A DNA stretch of 44,357 nt from Clostridia bacterium (GTDB taxonomy: Bacteria; Bacillota; Clostridia; Monoglobales; Monoglobaceae): NCBI GenBank assembly GCA_017436245.1, contig JAFSDN010000044.1, positions 1 through 44,357 of the forward strand, read 5' to 3'. The translations under genes and the position numbers were made by a program. Positions 8,878 to 18,138 of the stretch are shown here, piece by piece (the stretch's first letter is position 1; the number at the start of each line of letters is the position of its first letter). The notes under the pieces were generated by a model. That model ran no database searches. It was not told the DNA's origin and saw nothing but the letters and a program-made list of their open reading frames with translations.

Positions 8878-11800
8878 CTAATCCGCATTCATTTGTTCGT
8901 ACAAGGTTAATGCTCTGTCAAATATAACCGCCGCCTCTGCACGGGTGGTATTGTTTTTTGGCATAAAGCAACCATCTTCATAGCCATTGATGATTCCTGC
9001 CGATGCCAGAACCGAGACTGCATATTGAGCATAAGTGTCAATACTTTCATAATCTTCAAAAAGTGTTACACGTTCACTGTTAAAGCCTCTGTTATCCAAA
9101 GCACGGTAAATCATTGTTATCAAATCCTGTCTGGTGACCTTTGTGCCCACACCGAATTCTTTAGCCGAAATACCCTTGACAATATTATGTCTGACTGCTG
9201 ACGATACATAAGGATAATACCATGCATCCTTTTCGCAGTCCTCAAATGTATTTTTCTCATCAGATATATCAAAACCAAATGTCAGAACAATCAATTTCAC
9301 AGCTTCTTCCCTTGTGAGGGTTGCTCCGGGATCAAATATACCTTCACCCTTACCGTTCAAGATTTCCTGTTCAGCCAAACGGTAAACCGAATCCTTTGCC
9401 CAGTCATATCCTTCAAGATCATCAAAACGAACATTTTCTTCGGAAACTTCAGAAACTGTGGGAACAACGGGCGCTACTTCAACCGGTTTTGCGGGATATC
9501 CTTTATAGCCGCCTCCACCGCCGCCGCTTCCGCCACCCGAAGGTGAATTATCCTTTTTAGTATTTTCAATATCGCTGATGATATCAGCAACTTCCTTGTT
9601 CATTCCCGATGCATAGCCTTTGACTGCTGTGGCAGAGTTCTTCAAATTCTTTGCAATCTGAAGATAAGTAACCTCAGTATTCAAGGTCTTTTCCGAAATT
9701 CCAAGCGCATCGGCATATTTTTCCAATGCCGTGATTATCTCTTTGCTGTTTCCTTCCTGAATCAATGACAATGCCACCGCTCTTTTCATAGCTTCAGCAA
9801 AATCTTCTGCAGAGTCAAGGTCAATATGCTTTTTCACCTCTGTCATCAGCTCTTCAAACTCTTCACTGTTATAATATTCAGAAAATACGTCCGGCAAAAA
9901 CTTTATATATGGGCTAATTACGGAATCATAATCCTTTTCAGACTTAACACAGCCTGCCACGACTGCCATACCCAAAATCGCCTCAACATCCTGAACCGAA
10001 TCAATCTCCGTAAGCTCAGAATCAAACAGTTCAGCATGGTCACGCATCATCACAAACATATTGCCGAATTCATCACCAATGAGCTGAATATCCGCCGCCG
10101 CTTGTGAAAAATAATCCTTATATTTATCAAATAATGAAGAAAAGTCTGTTGCTGAAACAGTCTTGAACTCCTGAACAAGCTCTGTGGTATCGATATTTTC
10201 CAGAATATTCACCTGTGAACTTCCGCAAAGCATTGAATTTTCGGAGCCTATCTTCATTTCATATTCTCCAAGGGCATCCGCATCCGAGAATGTAAACTCA
10301 AAGGAAAAGTCACCCTCATCACTGGGTTTCTTTGCTTCAGCATAACGGATTTCGTTTATATTGCCGCCATCAAAGCCTACACCCTGATCCATAACAAGAG
10401 CAAACACAGATTCCGCATCGGTTGAACCATTAAAAGTGTACGTCTGTGTATTTCTTGTAACCTCTTCTTCATACTCCGAAGCATCCCGATTTTCAAAGGT
10501 TATGATTTCCTTTACGCCTGTCAGGTCATTAACAACCCCGAGCAAATTCATATCCGAAAGATTGTCAATTACAAGCATCTGAATATTGTCAATATCCTCT
10601 GCCGCAACATTCTCAGCTTTGAAATCAACCGTGATATCCAAATTCCCTGTACCACCGTTTTCAAGAACATTTTCCGCACCACAACATCCAAGGTATTGAT
10701 TATTCTTATCAAAAGCACTGAAAATGAATGAACCTTCCGAACCTGACAGTACACTTCCTCTGACGTTCAGCTCACCGTCTTCCATAACGGCAACAAGATT
10801 GGCAAAGGTTAAAGATGCCACATTGACAGCTTTTGTATAAAAGTTCATTGTGTTTGCCGAGAATCTCACCTTGCCTGCATAAACCTCCTCAGCCAAAGCA
10901 CCCACATAACGGTATGCAGTGTCTCTGTACGCTTCATCTGTTTCATAAACAACCAATCCGGAATATTTCACACTTGGTCGTCCCGCAAGACCCTCCTGAT
11001 AAACCAGAACATCATAGTTCTGATAGCTTGGGTCGTTTGTGCCGATAAACATAAAGTTACTGCGGTTATCCATCTGCGTATCATCTGTTCCCACCGAATT
11101 CAGCGAATACAAAATATGAGAAATTGTTTGTGGTGTTCCCAGGTCAAACATCATATAAAGAGGAGAACCGTCACTTGAATGACTTACCAGGCTTGTGTTG
11201 TTCTCGCTTGCAAATGCACTCGCCGTCAATCCCGAAGGCGAACCTCCGGCACGCATTGCCTTGAGGTTATTGTTGATGTGTATAACGCGGTTATTCTCAC
11301 CAAATGTATCAGAGATATAATCCTGATGCACATACACATTCAGTTCTGCAATGCCAAGTGAACCGTCGCTTGATGCCTTTTCAACAGAAATATAGCGATA
11401 AGATGCACCGTCGGGTACCTCATAATAAGTTGTTTCATCGGAGGATGCCGGACCTCCCTGTGTGGCAAGTACTTCTTTTTCCACCAAATCGTTGTCATTT
11501 GAGCCGTAAACCGTGAATCCACCTGCACTTTCGAAATCCGCCGGAGGAAGATATCCGATGACGCTGATGGGATATTCCTGTCCCAAATCCACAACAAAAC
11601 CGTGCTCAGCAGCGGAATTTCCGCTCATCCAGTAGGTGTTGGGGTTTCCGTCCACTGCATTCTGGGGTGCATGGAGAGTTTTATAGGTTGAAGCAAAAGC
11701 CGCACAATCAACTGCCACATCAACCTTATCCTTCAGGCTCACAACCGTCTTGGCAGAAAAAATATTAAGAGAGTTTACTGCAAATCTCACCTTTCCGCCA

Positions 11801-12750
11801 ACCATCTTCTCCGCCATGATACCAACATATCTGTATTTGTTGCCCCTATACTGTTCGTCGGTTTCATAAAGCACCATACCCGAATAATTGCTGTCGGGAT
11901 TTCCTGCCAGACCTTCCTGAGTTGCAAGAATGTCATAATCAGAATAGTTTGCAGAATTTGAACCGATTACCTTGAAATCTGTACGGTGTCCCAAATCGTT
12001 TTCCGAAGGAATTTCAGCAACGGTGCTTGCTGAATAGGTCACATAGCCGATATTCTGTGACGAACCCAGATCAAACATAAAATAAATGGGGTTACCGTTG
12101 CTGGTATGGAATGCTTTTTGACCCACATCCGATTCACAACTGAAAGCCTTTGCCGATAGGCCTGATGGTGCTCCGCCGTAGCGGTTACCCTTCATATTGT
12201 TATTCACGTGATGATAGGTTGCCTCATGTTCAATTGCCTCGCCGTCGTTCTGAACATAAACATTGATTTCCGCAATTCCAAGTCTGCCTGCCGAAACAGA
12301 CTTTTCAACAACAACATAGCGGAAAGCTTCTGCTTCCTCAACTGTCAGATATGTTTTTTCAGTCAATGGAGCTGCCGAATCCCCCTGACTGTAAACAAGT
12401 GTCTTGTCAAGAAATTCATTGTCATTTGACAAATAAACTTCAAATCCTGCGGCTGCTTCATCGTCAGCCTGAGGAAGATAGCCAATTGTATCAATTGAAT
12501 ATTCCGAACCCAAATCCAGAACAAAACGATGTTCATTCATGGAATCTCCGCTCTTCCAAACAGTATCCGGGTCGCCATCAACAGCACTTTCAGCCCCAAA
12601 GCCGGGCTTCCATGTGGAGGCAAATGCCGCACAACTCTTTGCCGCATCCGTTAACCCGTTCAGTTCGGGAATATCTTGTGCCGCAACAGGAATCATCACC
12701 GTTTGCAGAATCAAAATAAAGCTAATAAAAAGCGTCAAAAGTTTCTTCAT
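8878..12750 (-). CDS. S-layer-anchored protein: four discoidin modules, helical domain, C-terminal SLH
   Basis: A 1290-residue exported protein with signal peptide MKKLLTLFISFILILQTVMI. Four discoidin-like modules (about 35-170, 180-330, 345-475 and 480-640) form two pairs; each pair is a VDGDPDTVW/VDGNPNTYW module followed by a GGAPSGL/GGSPSGL module. Beta segments, then a helix-rich domain of about 210 residues (about 860-1070) and a glycine linker (GGGSGGGGGG, near 1072) lead to three SLH motifs (1103-1290; FDPGATLTREEAVKL, KVTRQDLITMIYRAL, TTRAEAAVIFDRAL). The SLH block anchors it to the wall and the discoidin array should reach outward. Its ATG overlaps the preceding TAA by one base, indicating translational coupling. 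It stops with TAG. The same architecture recurs at 38760-42752. Confidence 0.85.
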   Translation of the reverse strand: MKKLLTLFISFILILQTVMIPVAAQDIPELNGLTDAAKSCAAFASTWKPGFGAESAVDGDPDTVWKSGDSMNEHRFVLDLGSEYSIDTIGYLPQADDEAAAGFEVYLSNDNEFLDKTLVYSQGDSAAPLTEKTYLTVEEAEAFRYVVVEKSVSAGRLGIAEINVYVQNDGEAIEHEATYHHVNNNMKGNRYGGAPSGLSAKAFSCESDVGQKAFHTSNGNPIYFMFDLGSSQNIGYVTYSASTVAEIPSENDLGHRTDFKVIGSNSANYSDYDILATQEGLAGNPDSNYSGMVLYETDEQYRGNKYRYVGIMAEKMVGGKVRFAVNSLNIFSAKTVVSLKDKVDVAVDCAAFASTYKTLHAPQNAVDGNPNTYWMSGNSAAEHGFVVDLGQEYPISVIGYLPPADFESAGGFTVYGSNDNDLVEKEVLATQGGPASSDETTYYEVPDGASYRYISVEKASSDGSLGIAELNVYVHQDYISDTFGENNRVIHINNNLKAMRAGGSPSGLTASAFASENNTSLVSHSSDGSPLYMMFDLGTPQTISHILYSLNSVGTDDTQMDNRSNFMFIGTNDPSYQNYDVLVYQEGLAGRPSVKYSGLVVYETDEAYRDTAYRYVGALAEEVYAGKVRFSANTMNFYTKAVNVASLTFANLVAVMEDGELNVRGSVLSGSEGSFIFSAFDKNNQYLGCCGAENVLENGGTGNLDITVDFKAENVAAEDIDNIQMLVIDNLSDMNLLGVVNDLTGVKEIITFENRDASEYEEEVTRNTQTYTFNGSTDAESVFALVMDQGVGFDGGNINEIRYAEAKKPSDEGDFSFEFTFSDADALGEYEMKIGSENSMLCGSSQVNILENIDTTELVQEFKTVSATDFSSLFDKYKDYFSQAAADIQLIGDEFGNMFVMMRDHAELFDSELTEIDSVQDVEAILGMAVVAGCVKSEKDYDSVISPYIKFLPDVFSEYYNSEEFEELMTEVKKHIDLDSAEDFAEAMKRAVALSLIQEGNSKEIITALEKYADALGISEKTLNTEVTYLQIAKNLKNSATAVKGYASGMNKEVADIISDIENTKKDNSPSGGGSGGGGGGYKGYPAKPVEVAPVVPTVSEVSEENVRFDDLEGYDWAKDSVYRLAEQEILNGKGEGIFDPGATLTREEAVKLIVLTFGFDISDEKNTFEDCEKDAWYYPYVSSAVRHNIVKGISAKEFGVGTKVTRQDLITMIYRALDNRGFNSERVTLFEDYESIDTYAQYAVSVLASAGIINGYEDGCFMPKNNTTRAEAAVIFDRALTLYEQMNAD

Positions 12751-15700
12751 TATTGCTCACCGCCTTTGATAATCAATTTCTGATGCTTGTTGAATACTCC
12801 AAAATAGCCTGTCGAACCAATTCCATCGTTTATCAGAGTATCCAGTATCTGCTTGCCGTTCAGACTGATTTTTACACTGTCAGTCGCTTTTTGGGCTATT
12901 ATGTTGATGTCAACACGGTTAAAATCACCGTATTTAAAGTCCGAACAATCCACCTCTGTGCATTTTGTTCTGACTCCTGCAACCACCTGATATAACTCTG
13001 CGTTCTGACCCTTGATGTTTAACTCATAATAAGTATTTTTTTCATACAGACCTTTTCTTTCCAAATCCTTGGTCTGACTGCTGAAGATAAAGCCAATACC
13101 CTCATTAACATCAGGTCGTTCCGCCCATACATCAAAGCTCACATTTTCCTTCATGGGAGTGGTATACATTGTGGCATCGAACCAGGGCTGCAATGTAATT
13201 TTTCCGTCATGTGCAACCAAATCTGTATTTGGATTTGCGGTATACCATTTTTCGGTTTCAGCCTTTATGGTTCCCATCTCTGCACCGTCAAAATCATCAT
13301 TTTTAATAGTTATTGTCCAGAAATCATATTCTCCCAACGGAACATTCAACACAGGAACCCTCACCGATATTTTATGTCCGGCTTCTTTCAAATCAGCCGC
13401 AACTCTTGCGTTGGCAGAAGTTTCAACAATTAAATCATCGAATGATAAATCTACCCCTGCAGGTAAAGTTATATTAACGATTTTCTGAGCTTTGTCAATT
13501 TCCGTCTCGCCGTCTTCCACATATACATAAGTAATGTCTGCGGCAAACTTTTGAGCCTCCAAAGCCTCATAGGCTTCTTCCAACTCCAGAACCGCCACAA
13601 ATTTGTCAGCCTTTGTCTGAGGATTGGTCGCCTTCACCGCTTCATATTTTTCTTTAAATTGCTGAATTGCTTTTTCAGGATATGAACCGAGTGCATTGCC
13701 AACCTTTGCTTCGCTAATCTTCTTGTCACACATCGCCAGCATTTCATCCCATTCAGGATGCTTCACCGAATCATATGCTCTTTCAATTTCGTCACGAAGA
13801 GCTGACTGTTCTTCAATTCTGCCGCCCGAAATGTCATCGGTGCTGTTGTTCGTGCCTCTTAATCTATCAATGTGGTATTGCAAGGTATACTTAAATTCAG
13901 GGGCATAAAGCCATGGCAAATCGCCAAATCTACCTGAATCCACAATATTGCTTGCCATACCGATAAAATACTGAACACGTCTTACCGCTTTTCCGTCGTA
14001 CACACGCAAGCATGGGCTTTGGGTGTATGGTCCCTTCATCAACGGATATTCATTCTGAGGAACTCTTTCACGGATATATTCAAATTCCTCGGTAAGTCCT
14101 GCATTCGCCATTATTCGTGCCGCTTCTTCGGGAGGATTTGTAATGTCAATGATGTGATCATTTTTAACCACATGGGTTTCTTCTTCACGAAGTGAGTTTG
14201 TCAGGTTGTCAAACACTCCCACATCTGACCATATTCCGTCAATGGTACAGTTATATGAATATGTTGCAAAATGAGCAGTTGTTGAGCTTTCAAGAACCAC
14301 ATTGTCCTTCCATGTGGTCTCTGTTGATCCCTCATCCATATACATAGCAAAGCCCTGATTTCCGTCAAGACGACTTATGTAGTTTCCAACAAGCTCATCC
14401 TTGGGTCCTGTTCCCAGGTGATATATTCCACCGCCGTCATTGGTATATCTCATAACATTGTGAATGCGATTGTAATTCACCTTGTTTCCTCCGCCTGTGG
14501 TCTGAGGATTTCTCCAGTTCCAACCGAAGGAAATTGCTGAATAGGGTGCATCATAAATTTCGTTATGTTCAATCACCATATTTTTTGTATAATACGCAAG
14601 AATTCCCAAGCCTTGGGTATTTACCATCGCAGGTCTCTGAATATAGTTGTTTGCAATGGTGATGTTTGTTGGCGCACCTCGCTGTCCTGAGGGACCGATG
14701 TCATAGCTATAAATCCAGATACCCGTAAGAGCAAAGGGTTCAAGCTTTGTTTTGCGAAGCATAACAAAACGATACTTGTTGTCTGTTCCGTCAATTGTTG
14801 TGATTACACTTGCAGGGTCAGTCACTGTTCCCAAAACTTCATATTCCTTAAAATCCTTGTCATTTGAAGCCAGAACCTCAAAGTTACTGCGTTCCACGCT
14901 ACTTACCTTGCCCGTCGACTGTCCGTCCTCAAATGAAAGTCTGATGCTGTCAATTGAATATTCACTATCCAAATCTATCTTAATCCACGGATAAATGCCT
15001 TTTTCAAGAACATTTTCGGTGCTTCTCCAACCCCAGCCGGGTTTCAGCGACTGCTGAACCGTTGCAGAATCCGATGTGTCAACATATGAACCGTAATCAC
15101 TGATTGCTCTCCATGAAATTCCAAGCATATCGCCATAGTAGTTTGAAGCCGTGTAGCCCTTTCGCCACATAATGTTTGTTGGTCCTTCAATAGCCTGTGG
15201 TTCAACAAAGTCCATCTGCATTGCATTACCCACGGTTATTGCTGATGAACCAAGGTCTGTGAACACATTTCCGATAATTTCGCAGTTGTGAACACCTTCG
15301 GGCAAGCAAAGAGCTGTTGATGCTTCACCAAAGAAACGGCATGAATAGAAATCAATCTCATCAGCCCACTTAACTTCAACGCCGCCTTTGATGGCTCTGC
15401 CCTCCGAACCTCCGCCCATACTGTACAGAACTTCTCCCTGTCCTCCAACATAGCCGTGTTCCATAGCACTGAAGCTTGAATGAGCAAAGCATATATCCTC
15501 AAATCTCACATTATGTATACGGTTGTCGTAGTCAACACCCGAAACCAGCATAAGCTGATCTTCCTGAGGACAAATAACCTCGGCTGTTGTCATATCTTCG
15601 CCGTCACGAGGCATATATGAAAGAATTTTTGTCTTTTTGTTAAAATAAAACTCTCCCGGCTCATCAAGAAGCTCATAGGCATTCTGAACCTCAAACTCAA

Positions 15701-16448
15701 TTGGATAACCGATGTCCGCTGTTCCGTGAGCACTGACGCCTGTGTCCTTCACGTTTCCTTCCCAGAAACCTTCTTCCATAAGAACAATAACATTGTCAGG
15801 ATTTTCAGGGTCGGGGATTATATCCTGCACATTTCCGTACTGTGATTTCCATGTAACCGCCCAATGAAGCTGAACATCCTCAGAGTTTTCAAGAAAACCC
15901 AGCTGTGACTTGCTCACATAAAAGCCTGTCCACATACCATCAGCATTCTTATAATTCCTTATACCTGAAATCTTGTCCTGGGTCTGTGCACGGATGCCCA
16001 TTGCATCATTGACATACAAATCTCTTGCAAAATCAAGATGCTCTGCTTTTGCGTGCCAGATACCATTTTCGCCCTTCTGCCAACCCGTGACAACACGTCC
16101 GCCCGAAATCACAGGCATATTCTCTCTGTCACCACGGTAAATAATGTCATATCCGTTGCTTCCCGAATCCTCAGCACGCAATCTAATTCTGTCATCAAGT
16201 TCATATCTGCCGGGAGCAATATTTACTATAATATTACCCGTCATATTTTTATTATGCTTCTGCACCTCCTGCACCGCACGCTCAACGGTTAAAAAAGGTG
16301 CCGACTGCGTCCCGGAATTCAGGTCGTTTCCGATTGGGCTTACATAAAGCTCCATTTGCACAGATGCCGTAACTTCTGCAACCACAGAAGAGGGCAGAGT
16401 CCCCACAAGCAGCAAAAGTGCAAGTACCATACTTTTAATTCTTGACAT
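12750..16448 (-). CDS. Secreted right-handed beta-helix protein, GH141-like, with inserted discoidin
   Basis: A 1232-residue exported protein; the signal peptide is MSRIKSMVLALLLLVGTLPSS and the start has GGGGAGG 5 nt upstream. After it come YVSPIGNDLNSGTQSAPFLT and SGGRVVTGW, the entry sequence typical of GH141-type parallel beta-helix glycosidases. The helix continues to about residue 780 with N-rich rungs (NCEIIGNVF, NITIANNYI, MVIEHNEIYDAPYS). Acidic segments NDGGGIY (near 673) and YMDEGS (near 703) are candidate catalytic positions. A discoidin-like domain (about 440-580) is inserted in the helix. Then follow a helical segment (about 870-975), an Ig-like strand region and a jelly-roll domain (about 1054-1228). 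Enzyme activity is inferred; polysaccharide lyase or pure binding remain possible. The first 965 residues nearly duplicate the protein at 18139-24072. Confidence 0.75.
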   Translation of the reverse strand: MSRIKSMVLALLLLVGTLPSSVVAEVTASVQMELYVSPIGNDLNSGTQSAPFLTVERAVQEVQKHNKNMTGNIIVNIAPGRYELDDRIRLRAEDSGSNGYDIIYRGDRENMPVISGGRVVTGWQKGENGIWHAKAEHLDFARDLYVNDAMGIRAQTQDKISGIRNYKNADGMWTGFYVSKSQLGFLENSEDVQLHWAVTWKSQYGNVQDIIPDPENPDNVIVLMEEGFWEGNVKDTGVSAHGTADIGYPIEFEVQNAYELLDEPGEFYFNKKTKILSYMPRDGEDMTTAEVICPQEDQLMLVSGVDYDNRIHNVRFEDICFAHSSFSAMEHGYVGGQGEVLYSMGGGSEGRAIKGGVEVKWADEIDFYSCRFFGEASTALCLPEGVHNCEIIGNVFTDLGSSAITVGNAMQMDFVEPQAIEGPTNIMWRKGYTASNYYGDMLGISWRAISDYGSYVDTSDSATVQQSLKPGWGWRSTENVLEKGIYPWIKIDLDSEYSIDSIRLSFEDGQSTGKVSSVERSNFEVLASNDKDFKEYEVLGTVTDPASVITTIDGTDNKYRFVMLRKTKLEPFALTGIWIYSYDIGPSGQRGAPTNITIANNYIQRPAMVNTQGLGILAYYTKNMVIEHNEIYDAPYSAISFGWNWRNPQTTGGGNKVNYNRIHNVMRYTNDGGGIYHLGTGPKDELVGNYISRLDGNQGFAMYMDEGSTETTWKDNVVLESSTTAHFATYSYNCTIDGIWSDVGVFDNLTNSLREEETHVVKNDHIIDITNPPEEAARIMANAGLTEEFEYIRERVPQNEYPLMKGPYTQSPCLRVYDGKAVRRVQYFIGMASNIVDSGRFGDLPWLYAPEFKYTLQYHIDRLRGTNNSTDDISGGRIEEQSALRDEIERAYDSVKHPEWDEMLAMCDKKISEAKVGNALGSYPEKAIQQFKEKYEAVKATNPQTKADKFVAVLELEEAYEALEAQKFAADITYVYVEDGETEIDKAQKIVNITLPAGVDLSFDDLIVETSANARVAADLKEAGHKISVRVPVLNVPLGEYDFWTITIKNDDFDGAEMGTIKAETEKWYTANPNTDLVAHDGKITLQPWFDATMYTTPMKENVSFDVWAERPDVNEGIGFIFSSQTKDLERKGLYEKNTYYELNIKGQNAELYQVVAGVRTKCTEVDCSDFKYGDFNRVDINIIAQKATDSVKISLNGKQILDTLINDGIGSTGYFGVFNKHQKLIIKGGEQ
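13510..16350 (-). repeat. Long repeat, copy 1 (matches about 21135-23970)
   Basis: This stretch encodes the beta-helix and helical segment and matches 21135-23970 at roughly nine of ten residues by eye, with many identical DNA runs. Similarity falls sharply at the low-coordinate edge, just after the shared ITYVYV codons. Same orientation, about 7.6 kb apart, so recombination between copies could delete the GH4 gene and its promoter. Confidence 0.8.
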
Positions 16449-16486
16449 AGTTACCTCCCCTTTAAAAATTATATTTTTAAATGAAA

Positions 16487-17806
16487 TTAATAGAGTACAC
16501 GGTTACCTGCCGCATTATGTGCTTCAATCATTTCGTCACACATAGCAACAATATCGTCAATGGGAAGCTCAGCCGCAGTATGGGGATCAAGCATAGCCGC
16601 CTGATATACATGTTCTCTCTTCTTTGTTACAGCTGCTTCAATTGTCAGCAACTGAACGTTAACATTTGTCATATTCATTGCAGCAAGCTGGGTTGGCAGT
16701 TCACCCACATATGTTGGCTGAATGCCGTTTGCATCAGCAAGGCAAGGCACCTCAACGCAGGCATCCTTAACCAAATTGGGAATAAGACCGTGGTTTATAA
16801 CATTACCGCCAAAGGAATAGGGAACATTTGTCACCATGGCTTCCATAATACGTGACGGATATTCAATACTGCGTTCAGGATGCTCAATTCCCTTGCCGCT
16901 GAGGATTGCTTCCTTCTGATTTTGCCATCTGTCCAGAACCTCAAGACTGGTTCTTATGTAACGTTCAAGAGGAATATTATATTTCTCAATCAATTCAGGA
17001 TGATGTGATTTGATAAAGAAGGGGTTATATTCCGCATTGTGCCATGTGGATTCTGTACAATAATATCCAAAGCGTCTGATATATTCAAAACGAACCATAT
17101 TGCTGTGTATTTCGGTGGTATTCATCACTTCGGCTCTTTCTCTCAGCTTGGGATAAAGGTCGTTGCCATCCTTGTCACGGATTTCAAGAAGCCAAGCCAT
17201 ATGATTTATACCTGCAATTTTGCCTGTAACACCTTCGGGCAAATCCAGACGCATTGTTTCAAAAAGCTCACCGATGCAAGTCTACCAGCTATGGCAAAGT
17301 CCGATGTTTTTCATTCCGGTATATCTCTGCAAAAACCCTGTATTCATCGCCATGGGATTGGAATAGTTCAGGAACCATGCATCAGGACAAACCTCCTCCA
17401 CGTCTGCTGCAATGTCACGCAAAACGGGAATCATTCGAAGACCTCTGAAAATTCCGCCAATACCGAGAGTGTCGGCAATGGTCTGACGGATGCCGTATTT
17501 TTTTGGGATTTCAAAGTCCATTTTTGTTGCCTCAAATCCACCGATTGCAATTGCATTGATAATAAAATCAGAGCCCCTCAATGCTTCCTTGCGATTTTCA
17601 ACTCCAAGATAGCTCTTAATCTTTGCACGGTTATCATTGAGCTTCTGATTCATCCACTCCACCAGGATTCTGGATTCCTCCAGACGTTCAGGATTAATAT
17701 CGTACAAAGCAATTTCACAATCCTTCAAGGCAGGTGTCAGCATTGTGTCACCCAAAACATTTTTTACAAAGGCAGTGCTTCCTGCACCTACAAAAGTAAT
17801 TTTCAT
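16487..17806 (-). pseudogene. GH4 NAD-dependent glycosidase interrupted by one in-frame amber codon
   Basis: GH4 enzymes cleave alpha-glycosides (for example alpha-galactosides, alpha-galacturonides or alpha-glucosides) in the cytoplasm by an NAD- and metal-dependent redox mechanism. The start is the ATG at 17806, with AAGGAG about 9 nt upstream. The N-terminus has the NAD fold motif MKITFVGAGS. Later come IGGIFRGLRMIPVL, NYSNPMAMN (near 155), the metal-binding Cys-His of GLCHS (171-172) and GINHMAWLLE. Codon 175 (17284-17282) is TAG, and reading continues in the same frame (TCIGELFETM...) to TAA at 16489. The full length of 439 codons is normal for GH4. In relatives a glutamine commonly lies just after CHS, so a CAG to TAG change explains it. 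It is either a recent pseudogene, a sequencing error or a suppressed stop. It heads the operon, 38 nt before the beta-helix gene. Confidence 0.85.
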
Positions 17807-17837
17807 ATAAAACATCTCCTTTTTTTTCTTTACTATT

Positions 17838-17902
17838 ATTATACATTGTCGCGCTGCCTAATGAAATGTTATAATGTATCAATAATTTATCATTTTGTAA
17901 TA
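17838..17902 (-). promoter_or_regulatory. Regulated promoter of the GH4 operon with AraC-type operator
   Basis: A TATAAT box (17843-17838, minus) lies 32 nt before the GH4 ATG and has no good -35 box. The 38-bp element at 17865-17902 lies 21 nt upstream of that box. It matches 24139-24176 at all but two positions; its left part is aatgttataatgtat and its right part ataatttatcattttgta. A weak -35 with a conserved element just upstream is the usual layout of an activator-dependent promoter. The AraC protein at 24200 is the obvious candidate. Confidence 0.75.
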
Positions 17903-18094
17903 TAAAAAAGAATATATTTGAACATATTCCAATAATTACCGATTTTTGCAAACCCTATCAATAACGTGATTTCAGCGGATTTTCACTTTAAAATTTTTTC
18001 AAGCGCATACATTAGCTACGAACAAAAAGATGTCACTTTGTTTATTTTTTCACATAGTATCACAACCCCTTGTGTTAAACTCCGATACTCAATA
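17903..18094. other. AT-rich intergenic segment with a small cruciform
   Basis: Between the operator of the GH4 operon and the terminator of the 1977-residue gene no credible gene is seen. The only structure noticed is a nested hairpin at 18056-18089, where agtat and atact enclose cacaa-cccc-ttgtg. Its role is unknown. Confidence 0.4.
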
Positions 18095-18131
18095 CAAAAA
18101 AGAAGGGATGCATTTTTGCATAGCATCCCTT
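18095..18131 (-). terminator. Intrinsic terminator of the 1977-residue gene
   Basis: On the minus strand the stem aagggatgc (18131-18123) pairs with gcatccctt (18111-18103), followed by CTTTTTTG. It begins 8 nt after the stop codon at 18139 and separates this gene from the GH4 operon. Confidence 0.9.
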
Positions 18132-18138
18132 TTACAAA

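Noticed and set aside
17254-17284. Frameshift as the cause of the split GH4 gene
   Set aside because: The parts before and after TAG are in the same frame and the protein reads through without loss or gain of residues, so a single base change is enough.
17282-17284. Genome-wide reassignment of TAG to glutamine
   Set aside because: TAG cleanly ends 8878-12750 and 38760-42752, with a ribosome site and the next gene's start immediately after.
17039-17905. 288-codon open frame on the plus strand over the GH4 gene
   Set aside because: Antisense shadow of a clear GH4 coding sequence; the composition, rich in Cys, His and Ile, is typical of a shadow frame.
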